DNA of 51,514 nt from Oscillospiraceae bacterium (GTDB lineage Bacteria > Bacillota > Clostridia > Oscillospirales > Oscillospiraceae): contig JAFSET010000025.1 in assembly GCA_017435615.1 (NCBI GenBank), positions 1 through 51,514 on the forward strand, in the 5' to 3' direction. Position numbers and translations under genes: made by a program. Each line of letters opens with the position of its first letter. Position 1 is the stretch's first letter. The notes below the pieces were generated by a model. That model did not search any database. It was not told where the DNA came from and worked only from the letters and a program-made list of their open reading frames with translations. Shown here one piece after another: positions 45,377 to 51,514 of the stretch.

Positions 45377-45813
45377 TGGGCTGCCCGGCGAGCCTGGGCT
45401 TTCCGCGTAGCGGACTGGACAGCCTGACGGGTGCAGCTCTGCGCCCCCTCCACCAGCACCGGCTGCAGTGCCTGAAACAGGTTGTTCACCACACGCTGAC
45501 CGTTTCCGGCCACCGCCAGCAGATTGATGCCCTGCAGGATCTGCTCAAAGTCGTTGCCTTCTCCGAAGACCCAGCTTAACAGCTCCTTCATTTTCCGGTC
45601 GGCCTTGCACAGCAGTGCCAATGCAGCCTGACCCTGGTCATCCTCCTGCACTGCCTGTGCCTGGGCAGCCAGCTCCTTCTCCACGGTGTCGATCTTCTCC
45701 ACCGCCTCCATAAAACGGGCATAAAGATTGGGGTCTGCCGGATTAAACCGCAGCACCCCCTTGCCGTTGATGCGGTATTCCTTCATACCGCTGTCAAATT
45801 GAATTTTTTCCAT
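45373..45813 (-). CDS. Tail assembly chaperone-like protein
   Basis: 146 aa, small acidic-helical protein located between tail tube and Gp15-type genes, the usual place for the G-type chaperone. N-terminal strands (RINGKGVLRFNPADPNLYARFMEAVEKI) are followed by coiled helices and an Arg/Ala-rich end. The next gene is entered by an ATGA overlap, so no programmed frameshift is needed to explain it. Confidence 0.65.
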   Translation of the reverse strand: MEKIQFDSGMKEYRINGKGVLRFNPADPNLYARFMEAVEKIDTVEKELAAQAQAVQEDDQGQAALALLCKADRKMKELLSWVFGEGNDFEQILQGINLLAVAGNGQRVVNNLFQALQPVLVEGAQSCTRQAVQSATRKAQARRAAQ

Positions 45814-45834
45814 TTAACTTCCTTTCCCACAAAG

Positions 45835-46050
45835 AGTGAAGTTGGCTTCGCCAGTGAAGTTTGCCTTGCGGCAAGTGAAGTTTTGCTGCGCAAAGTGAAG
45901 TTGCCGCTTTGCGGCAGTTATGGTATTGCCTTTGGCAATTAATTTTAAATTGTCGCCAAAGGCGACACCTTAACTTTCACCGAAGGTGAAAACTTCACTA
46001 CGAAGTAACTTCACTACGAAGTAACTTCACTGCGAAGCAACTTCACTGCT
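45835..46050. repeat. Array of about ten tandem micro-palindromes
   Basis: Left half: GTGAAGTT repeated four times, each followed by a different small palindrome (GGCTTCGCC, TTGCC..GGCAA, TTTGC..GCAAA, CCGC..GCGG). Centre: ATTGCCTTTGGCAAT, TGTCGCCAAAGGCGACA and TTTCACCGAAGGTGAAA. Right half: AACTTCACT four times with ACGAAGT-type spacers. The whole is an inverted arrangement. It fills the gap 45814-46042 and runs into the stop codon of the tail tube gene. Not a CRISPR. Confidence 0.75.
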
Positions 46051-46522
46051 CCGTAAAGCTCCTGGTGCTCACATTGAAGCTGCCCGGGGTCTTGTTGCCG
46101 GTAAAGTGGAGGGTAAAGGGGATCTGATAGCCGGTGGTGTCACCGCCGTAGCTGTTGACCTCGATGTAAGCCTCCTCCCGGATGGCAGGATAGCTGCCTT
46201 CCTGGGCAGCGTCCCAGAGCTTCACCTCTACCACATCGGTCTTGAGCTGATCCAGCACCTGACCCTCGTCGATAATGGCCTGCAGCCGCTGGAACAGGCC
46301 GGAGCCCTCCTCGGCGTAGTAAGGCTCAACCGCGCCGGTCTTTTCATAGCTGGAGATCAAAATGGAGGTCTCACCCAAAATATTCTTCTTGGTATCCACC
46401 TGGGCAGACAGCTCCGGGCTGAATTCCTCCAGGTCCTTGCCCAGCCGTTCATAGGCTGCCTCCGTGTCGCCGGTGGACGTGTTGATAAAGTGCGCCAAAT
46501 ACTTTCGTTCGATCTTTGCCAA
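46043..46522 (-). CDS. Phage major tail tube protein
   Basis: 159 aa. Opens KIERKYLAHFINTS, typical of Firmicutes major tail proteins, and has strand-rich body segments EAYIEVNSYGGDTTGYQIPFTLHFTGN. It forms the tail tube. The start is a TTG at 46522, with AAGGAG ten bases upstream; no in-frame ATG lies near. Its stop lies inside the repeat array downstream. Confidence 0.8.
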   Translation of the reverse strand: MAKIERKYLAHFINTSTGDTEAAYERLGKDLEEFSPELSAQVDTKKNILGETSILISSYEKTGAVEPYYAEEGSGLFQRLQAIIDEGQVLDQLKTDVVEVKLWDAAQEGSYPAIREEAYIEVNSYGGDTTGYQIPFTLHFTGNKTPGSFNVSTRSFTEQ

Positions 46523-46528
46523 TTTACA

Positions 46529-46945
46529 TTACTCCTTCTTTTTCACAAATTCCGCCTGTACGGACAGGCTGTACAGGGCGGTGCCGCCCTGCCTGACGGT
46601 CTGCATTTTCCCGGGACCGACCCGGATCCGTTCCTGCCGGGGGTCATCCCCCAGCCGGGGAGCGTGTCCTGCCAGGCTCTGCTCCCGGATCCACCGGGTC
46701 ACCGCCATGACCCACTGGGCATTATCCGGCTGGCCCTGCAGCCGTGGGGCTACATACCGCAGCTCCAAATCACACCGCAGCTTCAGCGTAACGCCGCCGG
46801 TCACATCGTACTGCCGGGAGATCTCCTGCTCCCCCTTAGAGAACAGGCCGCAGCTTCCCACAGTGCCGTCGGTGTACTCAGCCAAAAGGCCCTGAAGCTG
46901 GGGGCAGGTCTGCAGCCAGCGGTAAACGGTTTGTACACTGTCCAT
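46529..46945 (-). CDS. Phage tail completion/minor capsid-type protein
   Basis: 138 aa from ATG 46945 (GTG 46954 would overlap the previous gene). N-terminal helix VQTVYRWLQTCP, then strands ending in QGGTALYSLSVQAEFVKKK. The strand pattern and place before the tail tube gene match tail terminator proteins that cap the tube and join it to the head. Function inferred from position. Confidence 0.6.
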   Translation of the reverse strand: MDSVQTVYRWLQTCPQLQGLLAEYTDGTVGSCGLFSKGEQEISRQYDVTGGVTLKLRCDLELRYVAPRLQGQPDNAQWVMAVTRWIREQSLAGHAPRLGDDPRQERIRVGPGKMQTVRQGGTALYSLSVQAEFVKKKE

Positions 46946-46946
46946 C

Positions 46947-47279
46947 CTACGCACCTGCCTCCCAGTGGGTGATCCCGCCGTTCCACCGGTAGGGGATCAC
47001 ATATTCCATCTGCATCAGTCCGGGCACCGCCCCGGGCAAAAAGCTTGCCCAGTCGGCGCATACCGGCCCCTCGCCCTCATAAACCCGGTCCCCGGGGCGC
47101 AGGCGAAGTGTCCCGTCCGGTACGATCAGGGTGAAGCGGACCCGGCGGTGATCCCCGGGGACTTCCTCTGCCAGGCGGTGCTCCGTCACCAAAAAGGCCC
47201 GGTCCAGCACCTGGCGGTGAACCCCGTCCTCCCGTTTTTGGTAGAGGGTCACCGTCTGATCGCACAGGCTGTAATCCAT
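46947..47279 (-). CDS. Phage head-tail joining protein
   Basis: 110 aa from ATG 47279; the frame extends upstream only as antisense-like Arg-rich sequence overlapping the previous gene. Strand-rich: QTVTLYQKREDGVHRQVLDRAFLV, RVRFTLIVPDGTLRLRPGDRVYEGEG. The barrel-like layout fits a head-closure protein located between the connector and tail terminator. The ribosome site is weak (GAGTGGG). Confidence 0.6.
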   Translation of the reverse strand: MDYSLCDQTVTLYQKREDGVHRQVLDRAFLVTEHRLAEEVPGDHRRVRFTLIVPDGTLRLRPGDRVYEGEGPVCADWASFLPGAVPGLMQMEYVIPYRWNGGITHWEAGA

Positions 47280-47287
47280 AAGCCCAC

Positions 47288-47617
47288 TCACGCCGTCGCC
47301 CCCCTGTAAATATCCAGATAGATCCGGGCCTTTTCCAGCAGTCGGCGCTGAAACGCGCCGCCGGAGCTGTCGTAACGGACGGAGACCTTGCCCATGGAGG
47401 CAGCGGTCACCGCCGGATCTCGCTGCGTACCGGCGTACAGCTCCTCCGCTATGGCACACAGCGCCATCCGCACGGAAACGCTGTCCGTTTCCAGTACCCG
47501 GTAGCGGTGGCGCAGCCGCTGGAAAAAGGCTTCCGCCTGCTGCGCCACGGTGTCAAAGGCCTTCTCCGGGATCACACTGCCCAGGTAGCTGTTTATATAA
47601 AAATCGTAGTCGATCAC
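47288..47617 (-). CDS. Phage head-tail connector protein
   Basis: 109 aa, mostly helical (FDTVAQQAEAFFQRLRHRY, VRMALCAIAEELY, FQRRLLEKARIYLDIYRG), matching the gp6/gp15-type adaptor that docks under the portal. Start is GTG at 47617 with GGAGG nine bases upstream. It follows the capsid gene as expected. Confidence 0.7.
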   Translation of the reverse strand: MIDYDFYINSYLGSVIPEKAFDTVAQQAEAFFQRLRHRYRVLETDSVSVRMALCAIAEELYAGTQRDPAVTAASMGKVSVRYDSSGGAFQRRLLEKARIYLDIYRGATA

Positions 47618-47637
47618 AAGGCAGTGCCTCCTTTGTA

Positions 47638-48612
47638 TCAGGCGGCAGTGCCTACCGCGATACCCTTCAGGACGGCAGCCTTGTGGGTGTTCTTCAGGGC
47701 CACGCCGGCCACCAGCTCCACCTCGCCGGTCTTCACAGCACCGGGAGCGTTCAGATCCGGCATGTAGCAGTTGATCACACCGCTGCCCATGGGGCTGATG
47801 CCGTGGAAGCCGTCCAGGCCCAGGGATACCGCGTAGATGGCGGTCTTGCCGTTTTCGTCGGTGGGAATCACGTCCTGGGTGGTCGTGCCGTCAAAGTACT
47901 TGCCCATATCCACCATAGGCACACCGGCATAGGTCTCCACCACCCGGCCAAAATCGTCCTTGGTGCGCTCGTAGTAGCCGGCACGGCGGGCAATGGAGCG
48001 CAGCTTGATCAGCATCTGCCGGTTCATCAGCAGCATGGTGGGTGCGCCGTCCAGGCAGCTCAGGAAGCTGTCCATCTCGTCCAGGAAAGCGTTGTAGTTC
48101 TCGTCCAGCTCATTGGAGGTGGTCAGAGAAACGCCGCTGGTGATCTCATTTTCCGTACCGGAAAGCAGCTTTTTCAGGCCGTCAAAGGTGCCGCCCACGT
48201 AACCTTCCTCTCCATCGGCAGAGCCGTTGACGGTCAGGTTGTGGAAATAGTTGGCGGTAGCCTTGATCTTCTGCTCCGCCTGGAACGCCAGCTCGTCTGC
48301 CGCGCCGGCGGTGTTCTGCAGCACCCGGTCGATCTGGAAGGAACCGCCCATGATGATGGCGCCGGTGGTCTTCTTCTCACGCTTGGCCTCACCCGGGGTG
48401 TACTCGCCGCCAACGGTACGCACCGCGGCGGTGGCAGGGGTCTTGAGCTGGATGTAGCCGTAGGTCAGGGTGCTGCCGCCGGTGCCGGGGCTGATGACGT
48501 TGTCAAACACCATATGGTCCAGCAGCAGGGAGCTGCGCCGGAACATATCCACGATCTGCTGATCTACCTTGTCGGCCATGCCGACCTTTGCTTCTGCAAG
48601 TGTAATTGCCAT
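47638..48612 (-). CDS. Phage major capsid protein
   Basis: 324 aa. Reads as an HK97-fold capsid protein: N-terminal helix AKVGMADKVDQQIVDMFRRSS, an E-loop-like segment with EYTPGEAKREKKTTGAIIMGGSFQIDRVL, a helix AADELAFQAEQKIKATANYFH and a P-domain/A-domain core with APTMLLMNRQMLIKLRS. No separate protease domain is seen, and the scaffold gene lies just upstream. ATG at 48612 follows AAAGGAAG. Confidence 0.85.
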   Translation of the reverse strand: MAITLAEAKVGMADKVDQQIVDMFRRSSLLLDHMVFDNVISPGTGGSTLTYGYIQLKTPATAAVRTVGGEYTPGEAKREKKTTGAIIMGGSFQIDRVLQNTAGAADELAFQAEQKIKATANYFHNLTVNGSADGEEGYVGGTFDGLKKLLSGTENEITSGVSLTTSNELDENYNAFLDEMDSFLSCLDGAPTMLLMNRQMLIKLRSIARRAGYYERTKDDFGRVVETYAGVPMVDMGKYFDGTTTQDVIPTDENGKTAIYAVSLGLDGFHGISPMGSGVINCYMPDLNAPGAVKTGEVELVAGVALKNTHKAAVLKGIAVGTAA

Positions 48613-48618
48613 AATTTT

Positions 48619-49131
48619 TTACTTCCTTTCAAATTTTTCTCTCAGTGCGCCTGCAAGAGAGTTTTCGGTTTGCCGGTATCCGATACGGTCCGTACCGGTT
48701 CCGGCTGCGTACACAGGAGGGATCTGTTTTTCTTCAAACAGATAGCCGCACTCCTTTTTCAGGTCCTCCAGTGCGGCTTTCAGGGCTTTTTCGGGATCTT
48801 CGCTTTGGCTGAGGCTTTGGGTGTCCAGCAACGCCCGGATGGCCGTGACGTTTCTGCCTCCGGCAGAAGCAACAGCACTGTGCAGCAAATGATCCCATTT
48901 CACCTGCTCCAGCTCCTGCTTCCATTGCAGGGCGGTCTTTCCCTCGGCGGTGGTCTCACTGCGCAGACGCTCCAGCTCCTGCTTCAGCGTTTCGTAGTCG
49001 GCATAGCTTTTCTGGACAGCATCCTTCGCCGCCTGAATATCTCTGCCGTTTTCCGCCATCACCGCGTCGATGACCTCCTTGGAAAGGGGCTGATCCCCCA
49101 CCATCAGACCTTGCAAAAATTCTCTTTTCAT
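48619..49131 (-). CDS. Phage scaffolding protein, GP20 type
   Basis: 170 aa, highly charged and helical with a coiled coil at about 35-75, a poly-basic end (LREKFERK) and an N-terminus FLQGLMVGDQPLSKEVIDAVMAENG typical of GP20-type minor structural/scaffold proteins. It guides capsid assembly and is lost afterwards. AAAGGAG precedes the ATG. It sits six bases before the capsid gene. Confidence 0.75.
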   Translation of the reverse strand: MKREFLQGLMVGDQPLSKEVIDAVMAENGRDIQAAKDAVQKSYADYETLKQELERLRSETTAEGKTALQWKQELEQVKWDHLLHSAVASAGGRNVTAIRALLDTQSLSQSEDPEKALKAALEDLKKECGYLFEEKQIPPVYAAGTGTDRIGYRQTENSLAGALREKFERK

Positions 49132-49222
49132 ATGACTCCTTTCTTACCGCTACGCTTTTTTTACGGGGTTCGCATCCCCTGCGGCCGGTGTTTTTACGCC
49201 CACCACGGCAAAAATGGGTATG

Positions 49223-49252
49223 AAAAAAGCACCGTGAGCGTCCTCACAGTGC
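49223..49252 (-). terminator. Terminator inside the prophage structural region
   Basis: Stem GCACTGTGAG/CTCACGGTGC (9 of 10 pairs, 4-base loop; 49229-49252) followed on the minus strand by TTTTTTC. It lies between portal and scaffold genes and faces the direction of late transcription. Confidence 0.75.
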
Positions 49253-49279
49253 CTTGATCAACAAAATATAATATTCCGA

Positions 49280-49600
49280 TTTATCGAGCAGTTTAAACTT
49301 TGCAAAAACCTTCCGATGTGTCATTGCGAGCCAGTGCGCACACTGGCGTGGCAATCTCAAAATACAAGGATGTACATTTTTGAACCCAAAGGACCCGTTT
49401 CTGCCTAAAAAATGATTATTTATTATTTTAGGTCCCGAATATCCTTTGGCACCGTAAACAAATAAAGTTTCCCTTTGAGATTGCCACGCCGCCGTTTCGG
49501 CGGCTCGCAATGACACCGCTTTAGGTTTTTGTTTTTATGCAACGCTTAGGCATTGCGCCACCCACAGGGCGGCAATTCCATATTCTCAACCGCTCAATAC
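49280..49600. repeat. Nested palindromic repeat element, copy 2
   Basis: TTTATCGAGC at 49280-49289; inner element 49319-49515 with ends TGTCATTGCGAGCC / GGCTCGCAATGACA, closely matching copy 1 inside the hub-fibre gap. The right part has AGGGCGGCAATTCC, which recurs inverted near 51330. It occupies most of the 629-bp gap 49132-49760 between portal and scaffold. Confidence 0.8.
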
Positions 49601-49651
49601 GCTGAAATTTAAGCAGCACGGTTTTGCACCCTGCTGCTTTTCTACAGTAGT

Positions 49652-49680
49652 ATCATATCACATAATTTCCCAAATGTCTT
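49652..49680 (-). promoter_or_regulatory. Putative promoter downstream of the portal gene
   Basis: Minus-strand AAGACA (49675-49680), 17-bp spacer, TATGAT (49652-49657) with extended -10 TG. It would start a transcript near 49645 that meets the terminator at 49223, about 420 bases long and made mostly of repeat sequence, with no credible gene in it. Confidence 0.4.
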
Positions 49681-49721
49681 CCCGTTTTTTTCCCAACCTT
49701 ACAAACCAGGGGTTTGCAGAA

Positions 49722-49753
49722 GTGAAGTTCACTTGCCGTCAGGCAAACTTCAC
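49722..49753. repeat. GTGAAGTT/AACTTCAC palindrome
   Basis: GTGAAGTT (49722-49729) and AACTTCAC (49746-49753) flank TTGCC..GGCAA. Same building blocks as the array at 45835-46050. It ends eight bases from the portal stop codon. Confidence 0.65.
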
Positions 49754-49760
49754 CATGTGT

Positions 49761-51071
49761 TTACGGCATAAACCTCTGCCGGATGGCCTGAAGCTGCTCC
49801 GGGGTCTGCACCGGCATATTAAACCGCCAGCCCAGGGCGATCTCCGGCTTCATCAGGCCCTTATCCACCATATTCAGGTAGTCCGCCCAGACCCGGTCCT
49901 CATCGTACAGTACGCCGTTGCCCCAGTCGATGCTGACACAGGGCACTTCCCCGGCAAAGTCCATCCGGTACAGCGCGCCCAAGCACCGGCATAACGACAG
50001 CATCTGCTGTACCGCCTGCTGCCAGGTCCGCTGAAAATCGATCACCGTCAGGTTGTAGTCCCCGGCACTGGCGGAGATCTCCGTGGCAGTCCGGTCCTGG
50101 GCGTTGGCATCGCTGAGCATGCCGCGCTTCAGGCCGATGACCGATTCCACATTGCGCAAATACTCCTGCTTCCGTTCCAGGTAGGACTGATGGCGAAGCT
50201 GGGGCGAAAACACGGTAATGCCCACCTGCTCCGGGTCCTCATCCAGGCCCACGAACAAATGATCCTGCAATTGCAGATTGCCCTGCGGGTCCGTCTTCAA
50301 AAGATCCCGGGAGGCAATGACCCGGCTCTGGCCCCGGATAAACTCCTGCCGGAGCTGGGCTTCATTTTCATCAATGCTGCGGATCAGGCCCATAGCCGGC
50401 GCATAGACGCTGACGCTGTCGGAAGAGCCGTCCACGCAGTTGAGCATAGGGGTGCGCAGCTCCACCAGTCCCACAGACCCCACAGGCCGGGCAAAGCGGT
50501 AGCTTTTGGGCAGCTCCCTGTAGGCCGGATGCTCCGTCAGAGGTACCGGCGTGCCGGGGTTTTGTCCGTTTAAGGACCGCAGCAGCTTGTTTTCAACGGT
50601 CAAATACCCATTTTTATCCACCGTCCTGCGCTCTAAGAGGGTGTAGTAGTACCGCCCCAGGGTGCTGCGTTCCACGGTACCCAGATCGTTGACCGCGCCG
50701 GAAGCGTCCCTTCCGAAGATCAGCACATTGCTCCGTGGGATCAGGCCCACGGAAAAGCCGTCCTTCTCCGGTACCGGCTTTAAAAAGCAGCTTCCGCCTA
50801 CCAGGCTCAGCTCCAACGCCTGCCGGGCCACGCCGTCCAGGTTTTCCAGCAGCGGTGCGTAGCTTTGCTGCTGGGTGGTGCTTTGGTACTCACCGAATAC
50901 GGTGCGCACGATCTTGTTTACCACCGTGTAGGCGATCCGCTGACAGGCATCCCGGTCCTGGGTATCATCGCAGCCGTAGTAGGCGGCAAACCAGTCCGCG
51001 ATGGCCTGGCGCATAGCCCGGGTGGTCTTGTCCGCGGCACCGAAGGCCTCCTCATAGCTGTAAATTCCCAT
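49761..51071 (-). CDS. Phage portal protein
   Basis: 436 aa, SPP1/A118-type portal: helical N-terminus (RAMRQAIADWFAAYYG), a core with QALELSLVGGSCFLKP and VGLIPRSNVLIFGR, and a C-terminal crown with EYLRNVESVIGLKRGML and ATEISASAGDYNLTV. It forms the dodecameric DNA-entry ring. Terminase genes would lie further right, outside the window. The start shares one base with the preceding stop (TGATG). Confidence 0.85.
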   Translation of the reverse strand: MGIYSYEEAFGAADKTTRAMRQAIADWFAAYYGCDDTQDRDACQRIAYTVVNKIVRTVFGEYQSTTQQQSYAPLLENLDGVARQALELSLVGGSCFLKPVPEKDGFSVGLIPRSNVLIFGRDASGAVNDLGTVERSTLGRYYYTLLERRTVDKNGYLTVENKLLRSLNGQNPGTPVPLTEHPAYRELPKSYRFARPVGSVGLVELRTPMLNCVDGSSDSVSVYAPAMGLIRSIDENEAQLRQEFIRGQSRVIASRDLLKTDPQGNLQLQDHLFVGLDEDPEQVGITVFSPQLRHQSYLERKQEYLRNVESVIGLKRGMLSDANAQDRTATEISASAGDYNLTVIDFQRTWQQAVQQMLSLCRCLGALYRMDFAGEVPCVSIDWGNGVLYDEDRVWADYLNMVDKGLMKPEIALGWRFNMPVQTPEQLQAIRQRFMP

Positions 51072-51265
51072 CAGCTTTTCCCTCCGTTGTAAATGGTGAT
51101 CCGCTTGGCGGCACGAATACCGGCCTCCAGTCCGCGGATGTAGGATAAAAGCTGTTCATTTTCCTGCCGCAAGCGGCGGTTTTCCCGTTTCAGGGACCGA
51201 TTGTCCTGCAGAACGGTCTGCTTTGCCCACATAGGCAAAAACCCTTCCACGATCCATTTTTTCAT
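51071..51265 (-). CDS. Small coiled-coil phage protein
   Basis: 64 aa from ATG 51265; two more ATGs at 51274 and 51271 are too near the AAAGG ribosome site. A strongly charged coiled coil covers about 18-50 (NRSLKRENRRLRQENEQLL). No family recognised. It sits between the expected terminase region and portal and is coupled to the portal gene by TGATG. Confidence 0.65.
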   Translation of the reverse strand: MKKWIVEGFLPMWAKQTVLQDNRSLKRENRRLRQENEQLLSYIRGLEAGIRAAKRITIYNGGKS

Positions 51266-51300
51266 AATCATCATCCTTTCTTTGTTTTATCAAATCTTAG

Positions 51301-51477
51301 TTTATCGAGCTGTTGTTGGTATCAAATTGCCGCCCTACGGGCGGCGCAATGCAGCGCATTGCAAGAGGTAACGGATTGCCACACCAGTGATTTTAACTGA
51401 GGTATGATTGCCCCCGGCAATCATAGTAATTTATAATTCGCTGCGCGGAGCACCACGGTCACTGGTTCGCAATGACA
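51301..51477. repeat. Palindromic repeat element, divergent copy 3
   Basis: TTTATCGAGC (51301-51310), then GCCGCCC-TAC-GGGCGGC, then an inner element 51375-51477 whose ends (ATTGCCACACCAGTGA / TCACTGGTTCGCAATGAC) relate to copies 1 and 2. The following ACACCGCTTTAGGTTTTTGT is identical to the sequence right of copy 2. It fills the gap 51266-51514; no gene is seen. Confidence 0.7.
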
Positions 51478-51514
51478 CCGCTTTAGGTTTTTGTTTTGCT
51501 GCAAAAGGAGAAAA

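Noticed and set aside
45835-46050. Possible CRISPR array.
   Set aside because: Spacing is far too short, spacers are palindromes, the constant word flips orientation, and no cas genes are nearby.
49244-49516. Minus-strand 90-codon frame between portal and scaffold.
   Set aside because: It is a translation of the palindromic repeat itself and runs into the terminator; no ribosome site.

Overview
The window reads as a chromosome segment of a gut-type Clostridia bacterium, most likely Oscillospirales/Ruminococcaceae. The basis is moderately high G+C (my estimate by eye), strong GGAGG ribosome sites, Gram-positive secretion and anchoring signals, lipoprotein-type ABC importers, and short palindromic interspersed repeats of the kind common in that group. 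The genus cannot be fixed from sequence alone. The window splits at about 35.1 kb into a glycan-use locus and the structural and lysis half of a prophage.

Region 1 (about 280-33,270, all minus strand) is one long, tightly packed unit of twelve genes. In transcription order they are: an ArsR-type HTH regulator fused to a beta-rich C-terminal domain; a cytoplasmic GH2 glycosidase; a sugar-binding lipoprotein and two MalF/MalG-type permeases (no ATPase gene present); a lipoprotein made of four CBM9-like modules; a GH43 lipoprotein; a secreted 1804-aa GH43 protein; a 1718-aa wall-anchored protein made almost only of seven copies of one ~200-aa beta module; a 2901-aa secreted protein carrying a metallophosphoesterase and two SGNH esterase-like domains; a second GH2; and a cytoplasmic GH43. 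Three adjacent giant proteins share 13 copies of the ~200-aa module, and two of them also share a ~370-aa module. The likely logic is surface capture and trimming of a substituted plant-type heteroglycan (pentose or galactose side chains, acyl and possibly phosphate groups), import of oligosaccharides, and cytoplasmic cleavage by the two GH2 enzymes and the small GH43. A divergent FGGY sugar kinase (33,633-35,087, plus strand) probably phosphorylates a released sugar. The intergenic region between regulator and kinase holds a strong promoter for the big operon, two 18-bp operator-like palindromes that are near-exact inverted copies of each other, and a promoter for the kinase.

Region 2 (35,088-51,514, all minus strand) is the late region of a siphovirus-type prophage. 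In transcription order it holds: a small coiled-coil protein, portal, scaffold, major capsid, connector genes, tail tube, tail assembly chaperones, tape measure, distal tail, hub, tail fibre-like protein, appendages, CHAP endolysin, XhlA-like protein and holin. It ends in an intrinsic terminator that overlaps the stop codon of the kinase. Terminase, integrase and replication genes are not in the window. Every recognised gene is open, but most wide gaps between modules are filled by palindromic interspersed repeats, and the usual minor-head gene between portal and scaffold is missing. The prophage is therefore probably an old or partly domesticated resident.

Non-coding content: repeat clusters at 1-318, 35,186-35,385, 40,644-40,913, 45,835-46,050, 49,280-49,600, 49,722-49,753 and 51,301-51,477. 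I saw no rRNA, tRNA, CRISPR array, transposase or defence gene.
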